Source: Nageia nagi
Lineage: Eukaryota; Pinophyta
Length of the DNA: 64,000 bases
Assembly: GCA_050084985.1 (NCBI GenBank)
Contig: JBITNC010000002.1
Coordinates: 25,606,001-25,670,000, forward strand
Reading direction: 5' to 3'
The notes under the pieces were generated by a model. The model was given only the letters and a program-made list of their open reading frames with translations. It searched no databases and was not told the DNA's origin. Below, piece by piece: positions 34,847 through 47,229 of the stretch. Both the position numbers and the translations under genes were made by a program. How positions within the stretch are numbered: position 1 is the stretch's first letter; the number at the start of each line of letters is the position of its first letter.

Positions 34847-35814
34847 TGTGACATCCCATTTGGATAACTAACAAAATGTGTGATGGTCACTTTGTAATAT
34901 AGTATTTTGTTTATGATCATGTTGTATATATGTAACTAAAGTAGGAGCTTATGGTTTGCAAACCCCACTGTGAGCCCAATAATGGGACATCTATCCTTGA
35001 GTAGTGTTGTGTTAACTTGTAATGGGTTATCTTGGATTATGGGAATCCCTAGATAGGCATGAGTCTTGTATATTCTAGAGGTGCATAGAGGAGCATACCA
35101 ACATTGGAAGGGCCCCACATACCCCACCTTGGCTTATGAGGTCACCTAGACACTACTTTAGCTTAAGGAGGCCCATTAGAATCCACATCATCCTTGAGGG
35201 CATTTATGAACCCCATGTTGGCACATTACGTCCATGGGACCCCCATGTTATCATACTAGGCCAATATGATCCCCATGTTGGCATACTGAGCCAATATTAC
35301 CCCCATGTTGGAATGGTTGACCTATTGACCCCAACATTGGAATAGACTTGGCTTGGGATGATAACAAGGTATGATGGATAGACATGTGAGGCTATATATT
35401 AAGGATATTAAGATACTCATTGTATTCCACCTCCATTCTATAATAAAATACATCATTATGTCTCCCATCATTGTATTGTTCCATTATGTGCATGCATTGG
35501 CCCTTGAGGTATTGCATTATTGTTGTTCCATTGCTTATTCCATGTGTTATGCTTTACTAGTGTTAGAAGCATCATATTGGTGTTAAGTCAAGCTGTATTT
35601 CATTCATAGGGATTATTATGTTGTGCTTTATTGATAGGAGGTGTTGGTTTGCAAGGTGTTAGGGAAGCTCTAGGGGTTGATGTCAGCATTATGGGAGCTT
35701 CATTTGGTGTTGGGTGTTGTTTGGTAGACCTAGGAAGCCCACATAGGTGTGTTGGAGGGTTTATGTATTCTAGTGTTGAGTTAATTTTATTGAGGGTGAT
35801 TTTAGATCATCACA
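34847..35814 (+). repeat. 5' LTR of the gag-only element (968 bp)
   Basis: Begins TGTGACATCCC and ends ATCATCACA. Contains the internal tandem repeat at 35205-35335. It lacks about 300 bp that are present in the right LTR. Confidence 0.85.
35205..35335 (+). repeat. Tandem repeat of about 31 bp inside the LTR
   Basis: Four diverged copies of CCCCATGTTGGCATACT-AG followed by CCAATATGA. The same array occurs in the right LTR at about 39235-39375. Open frames here are repeat artefacts. Confidence 0.85.
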
Positions 35815-35816
35815 AG

Positions 35817-35827
35817 TGGTATCAGAT
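35817..35827 (+). other. Primer-binding site, initiator-tRNA-Met type
   Basis: TGGTATCAGAT, two bases inside the left LTR; one mismatch to TGGTATCAGAG. Confidence 0.85.
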
Positions 35828-36929
35828 CTTGGATCTTGCCAGCTTGTTGTATGAAACGTACGATCCACCATTATTACACTAGATCTAGTAAGAGAGAGAT
35901 GTCATCTACCAGGAGGGGTAGGAGATGTAAAGATGGCCATTAGGAGGAAGAGGCCAGACATTGGATTGAAGAAGAGGTCAAAATCCCAAGGCTAGGGTTG
36001 GAGGAAGTAACACAAGAAGAACCTTTGATTAAGAGGAGAAGGGATAAGGATGGTACACTTGAATGAGAGTTTAGGGCTTTGATCTTAACCTTACATAGCA
36101 TGGTCAGGACCATGCGATCATTGGAGCAAAGAATGGATTAGTATTGGGGTGAGGTATAAGAAGGATATCGATAGGGAAGAGAAGAGCCAAGAGCAAGATG
36201 CCATGTCCAGAATGATCAGGAACCTTCTCATCATAAATTAGATAGAAGGCATGGATGAAGGATTAGGGAGTTGGTCCATGAGTGGTGGATAGTGAGGATA
36301 AGGATCCACACCATACTTAGAGAGGCTACAGAGCACAATAAAGTGATAGGGGAGGCCATGAAAGCCCACATCAACTTGGTGAAGGTTTGGAGGAGTTACA
36401 ATGGGAGAATGAGGGTTTTAGGACCCCACATCACACTAAGGAAGAAACTCCACCCCCATGATAGGATGAGAATGATTTCAATGGATCCTTGGAGGGTGAT
36501 TAGATGGAAGGGGAGAATTTGTTGAGGAGATCCAAGAGTATGAGAGACAAGGATTCCATTCAAGGGTTTAAGGAATAATTTGTGCCATAATTCCAGAGAT
36601 CCCAATCATAGCAAATGCCACAATAGGAGAGCCCCCTTCCCAAATAGTATCTAGAAATCAACATTAGATAAAGGGATGATTAGTTTATCATTCCTAACCC
36701 AAACAAACCCATGTTTGAATTGAAAGAGGGAGAAGACCCTAGAGCAAGGGTGCCTAGTCCATTGAAACTTAACAAGTATCATAGAGACTATAACATGTTG
36801 CATTTAGATGTGAGGTAAGACATTAATTTTAGTAATTATTTGGACTTACTAAGGTTGAAGGATGGTTCACATGGCCAACATCAATTAGGAGGGTAGTGGG
36901 ATAGAAAGAGATATCTATAGCACAAGATT

Positions 36930-37480
36930 AGGAAGATGCAAGTACCCACATTTCATGGTAAGAGGAATACAATAAGGGCTTTGGTACATCAATTGCAAAC
37001 ATACTTTGTTTTGAACCCTAGCATGATAGAGGAGGAAGCCATGAATTTTGCATCTTTGCATCTAAAGGGAGATTCTTTGGAGTGGTGGTGTCATGGCATG
37101 GTTAGCCAAGGATATGTCCACATTACCACATTTGAGGAGTTCACTAAGTGATTAGTCAAGAGGTTTGATCAAAATAAGGAGAATAATTACTTTCAAGATC
37201 TGAATTCTTTGAGGTAGATAGAGATAGTGAATGAGTTTGTGATGGAGTTTTAAAAGTTGGTAGTGATGATCCACCACATTCTTGAGGAGAGGATAATGTT
37301 ATTATTCATTGAGGGGTTGGACAAATTGTTATGAGGGATGGTCAAGGATTCATATCCCAGGACCTTGGATGATGACATTTGAGCTGTGTATGACTTGGAG
37401 CCTATCATGAAATACCTTAGGGGAGGATTAACCAATAAGGTACCAATAAGTCAAAGGATGTCGTAAGGGCCTAGGAAGGC
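36930..37480 (+). pseudogene. Gag of the gag-only element
   Basis: 36936-37151 is open: VPTFHGKRNTIRALVHQLQT, MNFASLHLKGDSLEWWCHG and FEEFTK, the retrotransposon gag domain with its double tryptophan. After a stop the frame continues with LVKRFDQ, VNEFVMEF and LLFIEGL to about 37330, then YDLEPIMKYL. The 1.1 kb between LTR and gag carries only broken charged frames. Confidence 0.78.
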
Positions 37481-37539
37481 TAAAGCACACCCATGCTTGT
37501 ATCGAATTAGTTGGACGTTACCGCTAGAAAGAAGCTGAG

Positions 37540-38160
37540 ATAAGAGGACAAGTGCTTCTATTGCAAGAAGTGGGAGCCATGAAACCATTATGTAGATAAA
37601 GGATAGGTACACTACATCAAGGTGATTCCTAAGGATATCTCAGAGGAGTTAGAGCTAGACCTAAATGACGAGGTGGAGGACTCATGGTTGCTATGTGCAG
37701 AGGGCATAATGGGTAGCATGGTAGCTTCACTTCATGGGGTAAATAAGTTCTTGATGCTAAATTTGATTGGTTAAGCTTATTATTAGGATGTCATGATGAT
37801 GATAGATTTGGCAAGGGCATCACATAATTTTATTAACATCAATTTCATAGAAAGGAAGGACCTAAAGACCAAGGGTTTTAAGAGATTTTGAGTTTCAAAT
37901 ACTAATGGTAAGTTGACATCAATGGATCAGATTATGGAGAGATTAGGGATCAAGATACAAGTTTGTATGGTAAGGGAGAAATTATACTTGTATCCACTCA
38001 TGGGGCACTTGCACATCATTTTAGGGGTGTAATGGCTATTCAAGTTGGGTGACATTCACACCAACTACCAAAATATTACTATGAGGTTTGAGATGGATGG
38101 AGTGGAGTACACATTACAAGGGCTGGGAGAGGATAGACAAAGGATCAATAACTAGCTAAA
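37540..38160 (+). pseudogene. Zinc-knuckle and protease-like trace downstream of gag
   Basis: CFYCKKWEP-NHYVDKG near 37555 resembles a CCHC knuckle whose last Cys is not visible. DVMMMIDLARASHNFININF near 37790-37850 aligns with the protease motif (family: LIDSGASHNFI), with the catalytic DSG replaced by DLAR. Degraded; role inferred from position. Confidence 0.5.
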
Positions 38161-38935
38161 GTTAATGGAGCTAGGATGGGATGATATCAAGAGGACCTCA
38201 TTAAGCTTAGATAGGGCTAAGATAGCCACATTTGGTAGCCAAAGAGGTTGGAGCCCCACATTAGGTAGGAGGACATCTTGGTAAGTCATGTTGGGTGTCT
38301 AAGAAGATTGGGATCCCACATTGGACATGTTCAAACTAGAGTGAGATTCATTAGGTTTCCAAGGAGAAGGGGATCCCATGTTGTGCATGAAAAGAGAATA
38401 ATTATTTATGTAGAGTGTTTAAGAGTTCTATAACCCCATGTTAGACATGGTGACACCAGATGAAGCTTTGTTGGGTTTCCAAGGAGGAGGGGATCCCATG
38501 TTAAGCATGAGTAGAGAAGAAGTGCATATGCAGAGTATTCAGGAGTTCTAAAATCCCACATTGTAGATTAGGGAATCACTTCTTAATGGGATCAATAGGA
38601 ATCCTAAAAGGGTTCTAGGTATAATACATTTTATGATGATAATCATTTTTTGTGGGACATTATAGGTATAATTCCTTTTAGGATAACACTTAGTTCCATG
38701 GTTGGAGAGATTCATCCATGAACATATCCTAAGGAGTGATGGCCAAGGACACATCATGAGTTCGTAGGGTAGTAGACTAGTTAACATTGAAGACTCACCT
38801 TAGCCAAAGGGGTATGATATCTAGGTGGTTTCGTAGAGAGGCAAAGGGTAGTTGAACATACTAAAGGATTCTTGGAAGATAACTCTTGGCTATCTTCTAC
38901 GATTACTTGAGGGAAAAAAATTTAAGGGGACACTT
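38161..38935. other. Non-coding 3' interior with GGGATCCCA-TT repeats and polypurine tract
   Basis: Four or five copies of a word like GATCCCA(C/T)(A/G)TT followed by G-ACATG lie between 38240 and 38530. Purine-rich GAGGGAAAAAAA and TTTAAGGGGACACT (38909-38934) directly precede the right LTR and would serve as polypurine tract. Confidence 0.5.
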
Positions 38936-40178
38936 TGTGACATCTCATTTCAACCATTGATAAAATGTGTCATGGTCATTTTAAAATCTAGTATTTTATT
39001 TATGATCATGTTGTACATGTGTAACTCAAGCAGGATCTTATGGTCTATGGACCCCATTATGAGCCTAGTAATGGGACATCTCCCCTTGAGTAGTGTTGTG
39101 TTAACTTGTAATGGGTTATCTTAGATTATGGGAATCCCTAGATAGGCATGAGTATTTTATAGTCCAAAGGTGCATACCAACATTGGGAGGGCCCCACATA
39201 CCCCACATCAACTTAAGAAGGCCCATTAGACCCCACATTAGTATTGAGGCCCTTTATGATTACCACATTAACACACTAGATCTATGGGACCCCCATGTTA
39301 GCATACTAGGCCAATATGACCCCTACATTGGCATACTTGGCCAATATGATCCCCATGTTGGCATGGTTGACCTGTTGACCCCAACATTGGAATAGACTTA
39401 GCTTGGGATGATAACGAGGTATGATGGATAGACATGTGAGGCTATATATTGAGGATAGAGCTCCATGAGGAGGTTAGCTATTAATTATACTTCTTCTATA
39501 TAGAATTTGATTAGGCATTCAAGTCTTGATGATGCTAAGCATTATTCCTAGATGACATCTAGAGGGATGACAAGGTTGGGAGCCTAGCACTCTATGACTT
39601 AGATTGGTCACTTAGTCCATCTAGTGGTATTTTGAGGGTGATATTATACCTTCAATGGTTACCAAAGTTCAAGGAGGATCCTTTGTAGGAGAGGATTTAG
39701 AGTTTTAGGGAGTGAGTCTTTCCTATGGTGTTCAGCTTGTAGAGGGTTTGGAACCTAAATCTAGATATTGAGATCCTCATTATATTCCACCTCCATTCCA
39801 TAATAAGATACATCATTATGTCTCTCATCATTGTGTTATTCCATTATGTGCATGCATTGGCCTTGAGGCATTGTATTGTTATTGTTTCATTGCATGTTCC
39901 ATGCATTGTGCTATATTGGTGTTAGAAGCATCATATTGGTGTTAAGTCAAGCTATATTGCATTCATAGGGTTTATTATGTTGTGCCTTATTGATAGGAGG
40001 TGTTTGTAGGGTTTACAGGGTGTTAGGGAAGCCCTAGGGGATGACAAAAACATTATGGGAGCCTTGTTTGGTATTGGGTGTTATTTGGTAGACCTAGGAA
40101 GCCCAGATAGGTGTGTTGGAGGGTTTGTGTGCCCTAGTGTTGAGTTGTTTTTGCTAAGGGTGATTTTATATCATCATA
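38936..40178 (+). repeat. 3' LTR of the gag-only element (1243 bp)
   Basis: Begins TGTGACATCTC and ends ATCATCATA. Relative to the left LTR it has an extra segment at about 39457-39763, bordered by GATA on both sides. Confidence 0.85.
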
Positions 40179-40183
40179 AGTGT

Positions 40184-41290
40184 TTGGAAATATGCATGAT
40201 GATAAAATAGTTTTATGGTTTGTAATGATTGCATGATATTAATAAAATGGGGTTTTTTAGATAAAATCCCTAAGATCATCAAGGGACCATTGAAATTCAT
40301 TGCCAAAATATTCATAAAACCTAAATTGGGTTTGTGCATATGTTTACATTTTTCTTGTAATTTGAGTGGTTGCATTTTTAATACCTTGATAAAGATGTAT
40401 GCAAACCATGGAAAAATACATAAGGATCAAGTATTATTTGATAATATGCTTGATGCAAATACAGTTTCATGGTATGCAATAATTGTACAATATGCACAAA
40501 ATGGATTTTTAAAGAAAACCCTAAAGACTATTGAGGGACCATTGAACTTCACTACCAAAATTGGATATGTCTACATAGTGCTTATAATTTGAGTGTTTGG
40601 ATTTTGAATGAATTGATAGACATGTATGAAAAATGTAAAAGAATACACAAGGCCCATGAATTGTTTAAAAAGATTCATGATGTAAATATAGTTTCATGGT
40701 TTGCAATGATTACATGATATGTATTTTCAAAGAAAATTCCTAAGACTATCAAGGGAACATGGATCTTCACTCCCAAAATACTCATAAAACCTAAATTGGG
40801 TATGTGGAAGTGTCTACATAGTTCTTGTAATTCAAATGTTTAGGTTTTGAACTCTTTGATAGATATGTATGCAAAATGTCAAAGAATACACAAGGCCTAG
40901 GAAGTGTTTGATAAGATGCATGATGCAAATAAAGTTTCATGGTTTACAATGATTGCAAGATATGCATAAAATAGGTGTTCAAAGAAAATCCCTAAGACTA
41001 TCGAGGGACCATTGAACTTCACTACCAAAATACTCATAAAACCTGAATTGGGTGTGTGGTAGTGTTCACATGGTTCTTATAATTCAAATGTTTGGGTTTT
41101 GAATGCGCTAATAGACATGTATATAAAATATGAAAAAATAAACAAGGTTTAGGATTTTTTTGATAATATACATGATGCAAATGTAGTTTCATGGTCTGTA
41201 ATGATTGTACTATATGCACATAATGGATTTTTAGAGAAAACATTCAATACTCAAGGGACCTTTGAACTTAGTCTGCAATGATTGCACTAT
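40184..41290 (+). repeat. PPR-derived tandem repeats, right block (about 240-bp unit)
   Basis: Four units, whose MYAK words lie near 40388, 40619, 40861 and 41115. The best-preserved stretch (40215-40592) reads FNTLIKMYANHGKIHKDQVL, then FDNMLDANTVSWYAIIVQYA and QNGF. It continues the repeats that end at 34846; the gag-only element inserted between them. No functional PPR protein. Confidence 0.8.
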
Positions 41291-41299
41291 GTTATGGTA

Positions 41300-42350
41300 A
41301 CCAATTTTTATAAGTTCTAAGGATTTGATTAGAAAGGATGAGATAATTATCAACTTGTACATCTCCCTTATCAATAAATTCTTGATCTAAATGATTAAGG
41401 TATTGACACTTATTAGTATCATGACCCTTTCATCTATGATAGGGACAATATTCATGATTGATTGGCCATATCATGGGTTTAATCCATTTTTCTTCTTCTT
41501 ATTGTATCTCAAGTGAAGTGATCATTTTGGCATTATAAAGTTGTTGTAAGATATTTAAAAATAGTTCATAAAAAGAGGTCCACTTGTGTTTAGGCCCAGG
41601 TGAAATTATGTTATTACATGGTGGGGGTGAAGAAAGGACTTATTATGGTTGTAAGGAGAGTTGCACCTATTAGGGTATTGTTGGATTTTTCAAGAACATT
41701 TTTGTCTATGTTGAGTTGTAGGTTGGGTTTGGGTAGGAATTGAACTCAATATTACTTAAATCACTTGCACACCCTAAATTTTTTTATTTCATTAAATTTA
41801 GGTAAGTTATTGATTTTTCATAGCTTAACTTCATCATCTTGTATTTTGAATTAATAATATTATCTTGTGCAATAGTATCTTTAAAGGATCTATGCTATTG
41901 TTTGAAGGATTTAGAAGATACATTTGACATAAAATTTTGCAAAAAAATATACTAACTCCATGGAGGGTATAAAAAAGGTCAAATCATGGACTAACCCTAT
42001 CCATAATGATGCATAATTATTAATTAGCTTAGCTTTGAATTATCAAAGATTACATAGGTCAAATAAATAAATCTTCTTTATATTGATAGATAAATTATCT
42101 AGGAAGGTATTTGCTAATTGCTTGGCGATATAGATACTATGTTTTAGGAGGTTAATGTATGAATACAAGGCTTAACACATAATATTCATGGGTAATATCA
42201 TAAATATTAATACATCATTATTACTTATGGGGTAGCATGAGTACTTAAATGAATGTAAGTAATTGTTAAGATCCTCTTTACCCTTAATTTTTCAAACTTA
42301 AGGATTTTGAACTAAAATGGGTATTACTTTTTATGGGACCAATGGATGGA
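41300..42350 (-). pseudogene. Decayed gypsy gag fragment
   Basis: On the minus strand near 41370-41465 one reads EYCPYHR-KGHDTNKCQYLNH, the C..H..GH....C knuckle of Tat/Athila-type gag (compare CEYHQTKGHATNGC in the gag at 61041-62210). Upstream, YASLWIGLVHDLTFFIPSME near 41950-42015 fits the end of the capsid domain. No LTR was assigned. Confidence 0.55.
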
Positions 42351-42655
42351 TGTAATCATTATACATGTATTTACATATTAGTTTCTAGTAACCATAACCA
42401 CTCATGTGTATTTTCAAACTCTTGAGGTAGTCCAACATCTATTGTTATTTAGTTTTAAAGGGGTTTGAATAAGATGCAGTGGTTGGTTACACATAGTTAG
42501 GAGATCCCTCTTGCAAGGGGGAATATGGATGTGGTAGATTGTGTGGTTAGTTAAGATATTATAGATGAGATGGTTAGAGGATATAGGGAGTGATTGATAT
42601 TACAGTGAGAATCATGAGTATTTTTTCAAATGTAAGAAGGTTGAATTTAGATGGG

Positions 42656-42781
42656 GACTTGATAAGATTGGGATGAAATGAGAATATTGGTAGTTTTAGT
42701 TATGGAATGAATGGAAGATCATTGGTTTAGATACAATATTATTTATCTTGGTGGGATAAGATTTGTTAAGGAATAAAATAC
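42656..42781 (+). repeat. Direct repeat flanking the pol-less LTR element (left copy)
   Basis: About 125 bp starting GACTTGATAAGATTGGGATG. A diverged copy lies directly after the right LTR at 48727-48855. In the left flank 45 further bases separate it from the LTR. Confidence 0.8.
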
Positions 42782-42826
42782 AAGTTTGTGGTGCAAAATT
42801 CTTCACCAATATTGATCTCAAGTATA

Positions 42827-43540
42827 TGTAGACACCTCAAAATCATCCTTTTTTCCCCTATCATTTTGTGTCTTGTCATATTCATCTTATCACCCCATCA
42901 TGTTCCTTGTTGAATTTATGAGTCGAGTTTAGAATCAACCCATTGACTACCTAACTAACCTATTGGTTTGATACCTAACCTATAAAGCCAATTTTAAAAT
43001 CTATTTTCCCTTTCTTTCTTTTGGGGTGCAGCTCTTACTCTTACTCATTTTCCATCCTCGCACCCTAGTCATTTCTAGTTAGCCCTAGCTCATCTTAGCA
43101 CCCCTTTTGACATGGTTCAGAGCATTGCTTCATGTGTTGGAGAGCCCATGGAGCTATCTTGGAGTAATGGAACACTTGTATCCTTGTCTATTGCATTTAT
43201 GTGAGCATGTAGTATGTTTCTAGGCTAGATTTATGGTAGTTTAGATTATTTTTATCATTGTATTAGCATAGCATGAGCATATCACATTTCATTGTAGGCA
43301 TTCCCTTATTTTCTATTTCCCATTTGATTATGGGATAGGGGCCTAAATTCCATCAAGGATGTTCAACACCTATCTTTGAGCACACTCTAGGGCCTTGAAG
43401 GACTAGAGTGTTGATGCCCCCACTAACATTTATCTTCTTATAGGTCTAGTATATCATCCTCATCATTAGCATATCATACTTCAAGAAATATTTTAGACAT
43501 TGCAATGTGGGTATCCCATAAGGGAAGAGATCATTTTGGG
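42827..43540 (+). repeat. Left LTR of the pol-less element
   Basis: Starts TGTAGACACCTCAAAATCAT. Shares with the right LTR the phrases CTATTTTCC, GGAGTAATGGA-CACTTGTATCC, GAGCATGTAGTATGTTTCTA and CACTCTAGGGCCTT. The end is uncertain within about 10 bases. Confidence 0.8.
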
Positions 43541-44845
43541 TGCATCACAATCTAATGATCATGGTGGGACCTCCCTTGGTCCTTTAAGCTCAATTTGGAG
43601 GAGTTTTTTAATCCTTTTTCTTTTGTTGGATGTTTTTTTGATTGTTATTTTCTATCATTTCTCTTCATTGAAATGTGATGATTATTCTAGGGAATCATTC
43701 TTTAGCTCAGGTGAGTTAGATTTTGAAGATTTAGAGTCCTCATTCTTTAGCCATTTGCTAGGTGATTTAGTACAAACCTATTTGCAAACTTTAATTGATC
43801 TTAATTAGATCAATTAGTCTATTAGACACTTCATAGCCTACCAATTTTCCCTTCAATGATCACTTGCATTCCCATCTATTAGCCAGATCACATACATACA
43901 ACCTCTAATTCTTAGTTGGTCTTCAACATATTAGTTCATTTATCAACCAGGCCTAAGGGTGTTGGTTGGTTCTATTCTAGGGTTTGATTCTATTATCTAG
44001 GCTTATATCTCTCCTTATAATTTTTTCATTAGTCTCATCCTTGTATCTAGGTGGCAACAGTCCACTACCAGCACTTTGAATTACGGGTAGTAATCATAAA
44101 TTTTACTTTTGGCATTTTTATACTTCTTTTTAAATTTTTTTGGGTACCATTATGATCATTTGGTTGGCTATTTGATTAGTCCATTGATTGGTACTGCTAG
44201 CTAGTTTGCACCACACTAGCTAGGATCAAAGCATGCATAATAGGTATTGCACATACAAAATTCCCCCAAGCCTGTATCCCACTTTTATCATGCTTTAGCT
44301 TAGGTCTTATTTGCTATTTGCATCCTAGGAATGCTTATCTTATTTATTTTCTCTTGCATTAGTGAAAATTTCATTCATGGATGGGAATACTTTATCATAT
44401 CTTGTGAATGGTGTAATTTTGTAATATTGTATCCATTTAGATTCATATCATTAATCAATTAATCTTGCATTTTAATCACATTTGAGACTAGGATTTTCCT
44501 AAAGATAGAGCCTTCACCCTTAAACACTTTATTAGGTCAAGCCTTAAGCAAACTAATCAAGAAGTAAATTTACCATAAAATAAACCATCACAATCAAGAT
44601 AATAGCCAAATTGAACAAGAAGCAATTATATCAAGACAAATCACTATTGCTATATTAATCATCATATCATTATAATCATATAGGCATTGATATCTTATCA
44701 TGTAGGGTGTTTGTGCATTAGTTTTGCATTTCACTATAAAAAAATCAATCACAATCAAAACTATAAGATTGGTGTTTTTTTTCTTACCATTGTTTGGCAC
44801 CTTTGGGATGTTTAGATTAGCAACAATGTTGTTCTTTCCTTTTTT
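43541..44845. other. Leader region of the pol-less element
   Basis: Non-coding. An open frame at 43500-43808 starts inside the LTR and shows no family motif. Nothing else recognised. Confidence 0.4.
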
Positions 44846-45034
44846 TTGTTCTTTTTAAATCTATGGAAATTTGATAGGGAACCTTACATGAACATGGTAT
44901 CCACCCCTAGATCCAATCAATTAGAGCAAGATCAAGAGAAATACCTAGAATTAGATCCACCTTATCAACCCCATCCTTCTAGGACAACCACCTCATCCTC
45001 TCAAGTCTCTATCCCTTCTCATCATTCTATCTAG
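44846..45034 (+). CDS. Pro/Ser-rich gag-like N-terminal fragment
   Basis: First ATG at 44846. The frame reads MNMVSTPRSNQLEQDQEKYL, then PPYQPHPSRTTTSSS, and is followed after a stop by more His/Pro/Ser-rich sequence to about 45420. Position just inside an LTR element suggests a gag N-terminus, but no capsid block follows. Function unproven. Confidence 0.3.
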   Translation: MFFLNLWKFDREPYMNMVSTPRSNQLEQDQEKYLELDPPYQPHPSRTTTSSSQVSIPSHHSI

Positions 45035-45420
45035 TCCTTTCATCATTCTCCTTCTCATCCTTCTTCTTATCATCAAGGCACTATGCCTCTTGGTCCCCAA
45101 TTGGCTAGTGGAATTAGGTCTCATCCTTTAGTTCAAAGTCTTCCTTTATCCATCAAGAATTGGATTGTTGATGATCTTATTATTCAATAGACCTTGGTTG
45201 CACTCTTTGAATAATTCATCCTTCAACATCATTTTGGTCTTACCATGTCCTTTCCTCCTCATTATCAAGATGTGGTTCATCATCATGATCCTTCACATTT
45301 TGATCCTTAGAATTCTTTCATCACCCCCTCACCACTTGTTGCAACAACCCACATCATATCTCAACCTTTGCAACAAGTGGTCTCTCCATCTTCTAACCAC
45401 CCTGTATTTTGTCCTTTCTT

Positions 45421-46830
45421 TTTTTTATGTATTTATCATCATTTTTCATCACTTTCATTGATCATGTTGTTTGTTATCAATCTTGGTCCTCCTTTAGGGT
45501 TACTGTTGGACATTATATCTTGAATCCCTAGTAAAGCAAGTATAGTCCTGTATGTACATAGAATTAGTTCCCTTGTGTATGTAGAAGAGCCAAGACATTT
45601 TTGTTTCATTTCTTGTGTTGTGTCATATCAATTACATCATTATATGTCCATGTGAATCTCTTGTCATCTTGTTTTACATGGTCTTCTTATATTTGACTTT
45701 ATCATTTATTTTGTCTTTAGTGCTATCATATCTTGTTATCATATTATCATCACTTTCATTGTGTCATCAACTTATTTTGTGATTTTATCATATTGGGAGT
45801 CAATATTAGACCTACTCCTATATTGTGATCATCCACTAGTAGAGATTATGGGGTAGGACAAAAATCACTCATCTCCCACTATCATCATATATTTTCTTTT
45901 TCATCACTTCTTGATAGCACTAATCGTGTCTCTTCCCTTGTGTGGCGTGCATCCTCATCATACCATATTCTCATCATGTCATCATCCTTGTTGTATCATA
46001 TTATCTTCCTTTATCATCATCATTTTGATCATGTTCATAATTTCCCCCTTATCATTATCTTTCATTGCTTTCACCAAGTGTGCATCTCATCTTATCATCC
46101 AAATCATGTCATCATAGGCACTTATCTTTGAGTTTCATTTGAATTAACATTATTATCACCTCCCATGGGTATCATTCTCAAATAAGACATAACCACTTGG
46201 GTCATAACCATTTATCAAGTTTCCTTATATGATTCCTTTGATATTGATCATAGATTGTTGACTATCATGAGTTCTAAGAGAAACTAAGTCTTATGGAGCA
46301 TCTAATAATGGCTTTGAGATGGATGAATCTCTTCACTCACTCTATCATCATCAATTAATCATTGAGCAATCATAATTTCTATTATTTTATCTCTGATAAC
46401 CCATTGTTTAGCATGCCATTAGACTTTTATCTTGTGCCATGCCTTTAATTAAACAAATCATTATGTATCATAATCATATCTTTGGTCTTTATCAATAATC
46501 TCTTTGAACTTATTTTATCATGTATTTAAGCTTTGGTATCATGGTCGATTAGTATCTTATCAGCGATTTGATGATTTTATATTGATATTAACTTTTATCA
46601 TTTTGCTAATGTCACATTAGTGTCTTATCATATCATTGATAGGTCATATTGCATGACCTTATTGTTATCACTTCTGGTCATGGCTATCATCTTCCTTTCT
46701 TTCTATTGAGCATGGGATAAGGTTATATTTTGAGAATATTTGTATTATTTATTTAGGCATAATATGCTTGCATGCTATGATCCCAACTCCTATTAGGTAT
46801 ATGAGCCTACGATCCTTCTCTTCAACTTAG
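45421..46830. other. TCATCAT-rich low-complexity interior
   Basis: Dominated by TTATCAT, TCATCAT and CATTTTG words. No gene recognised; open frames here are compositional. Confidence 0.5.
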
Positions 46831-47225
46831 TCTTATACATCCTTTCATGCACCAAAACTAGAATTTGGTTGGATGTTCAAGATGATCTTATATGACCTAT
46901 CATGTGCTGAAACTAGCTCTCATCCTAAATGGTCTTATTTCCCTTCAAAAATTGGGGAAAATAAGAATCATGTATCATATTTTATGTGTTACTTTTTTTA
47001 TGTTTAGGATGGTCTTATATGGCTTGTCATGTGCCAAAACTAGCTCTCATCCTAATTTTTCATTTTACCCTTTGATTATTAGGGAAAAGTAGAGATCATT
47101 TACTTTCATGTATCTTTTACCTTTTGCTTTATCTTTTACCCTTTGACTGCTAGGGAAAAGTAAAGATCTTTATTTTTTATTTTACCCTTTGGCTACTAGG
47201 GTAAAGTAAAGATCATTTAATTTTA
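46830..47225 (+). repeat. Short tandem repeats inside the pol-less element
   Basis: Three copies of a word like CTTATATG-CCT-TCATGTGC followed by AAACTAGCTCTCATCCTAA (near 46845, 46885 and 47010), then three copies of TTTTACCCTTTG-CTACTAGGG-AAAGTA (near 47065, 47135 and 47180). Confidence 0.75.
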
Positions 47226-47229
47226 TTTT

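Larger units (their letters stand above)
34847..40178 (+). mobile_element. Gag-only LTR retrotransposon (TR-GAG-like), nested in PPR repeats
   Basis: LTRs at 34847-35814 and 38936-40178, a tRNA-Met primer-binding site, a gag domain, a protease-like trace and a polypurine stretch. The 3.1-kb interior has no readable reverse transcriptase, integrase or RNase H. Flanks ATTAT (34842-34846) and AGTGT (40179-40183) occupy equivalent positions in the PPR repeat unit, a decayed target duplication. Terminal-repeat elements with only gag are known in plants and depend on enzymes from other elements. Loss of pol by decay rather than by origin cannot be excluded. Confidence 0.78.

Noticed and set aside
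35136-35345. Plus-strand frame with repeated DPHVGIL-QY units
   Set aside because: It lies in the LTR and reflects the 31-bp tandem repeat; the equivalent frame at 39111-39395 is its LTR partner.
45911-46131. Hydrophobic His/Ile-rich frames resembling membrane proteins
   Set aside because: They are compositional, produced by TCATCAT-rich low-complexity DNA inside the pol-less element.
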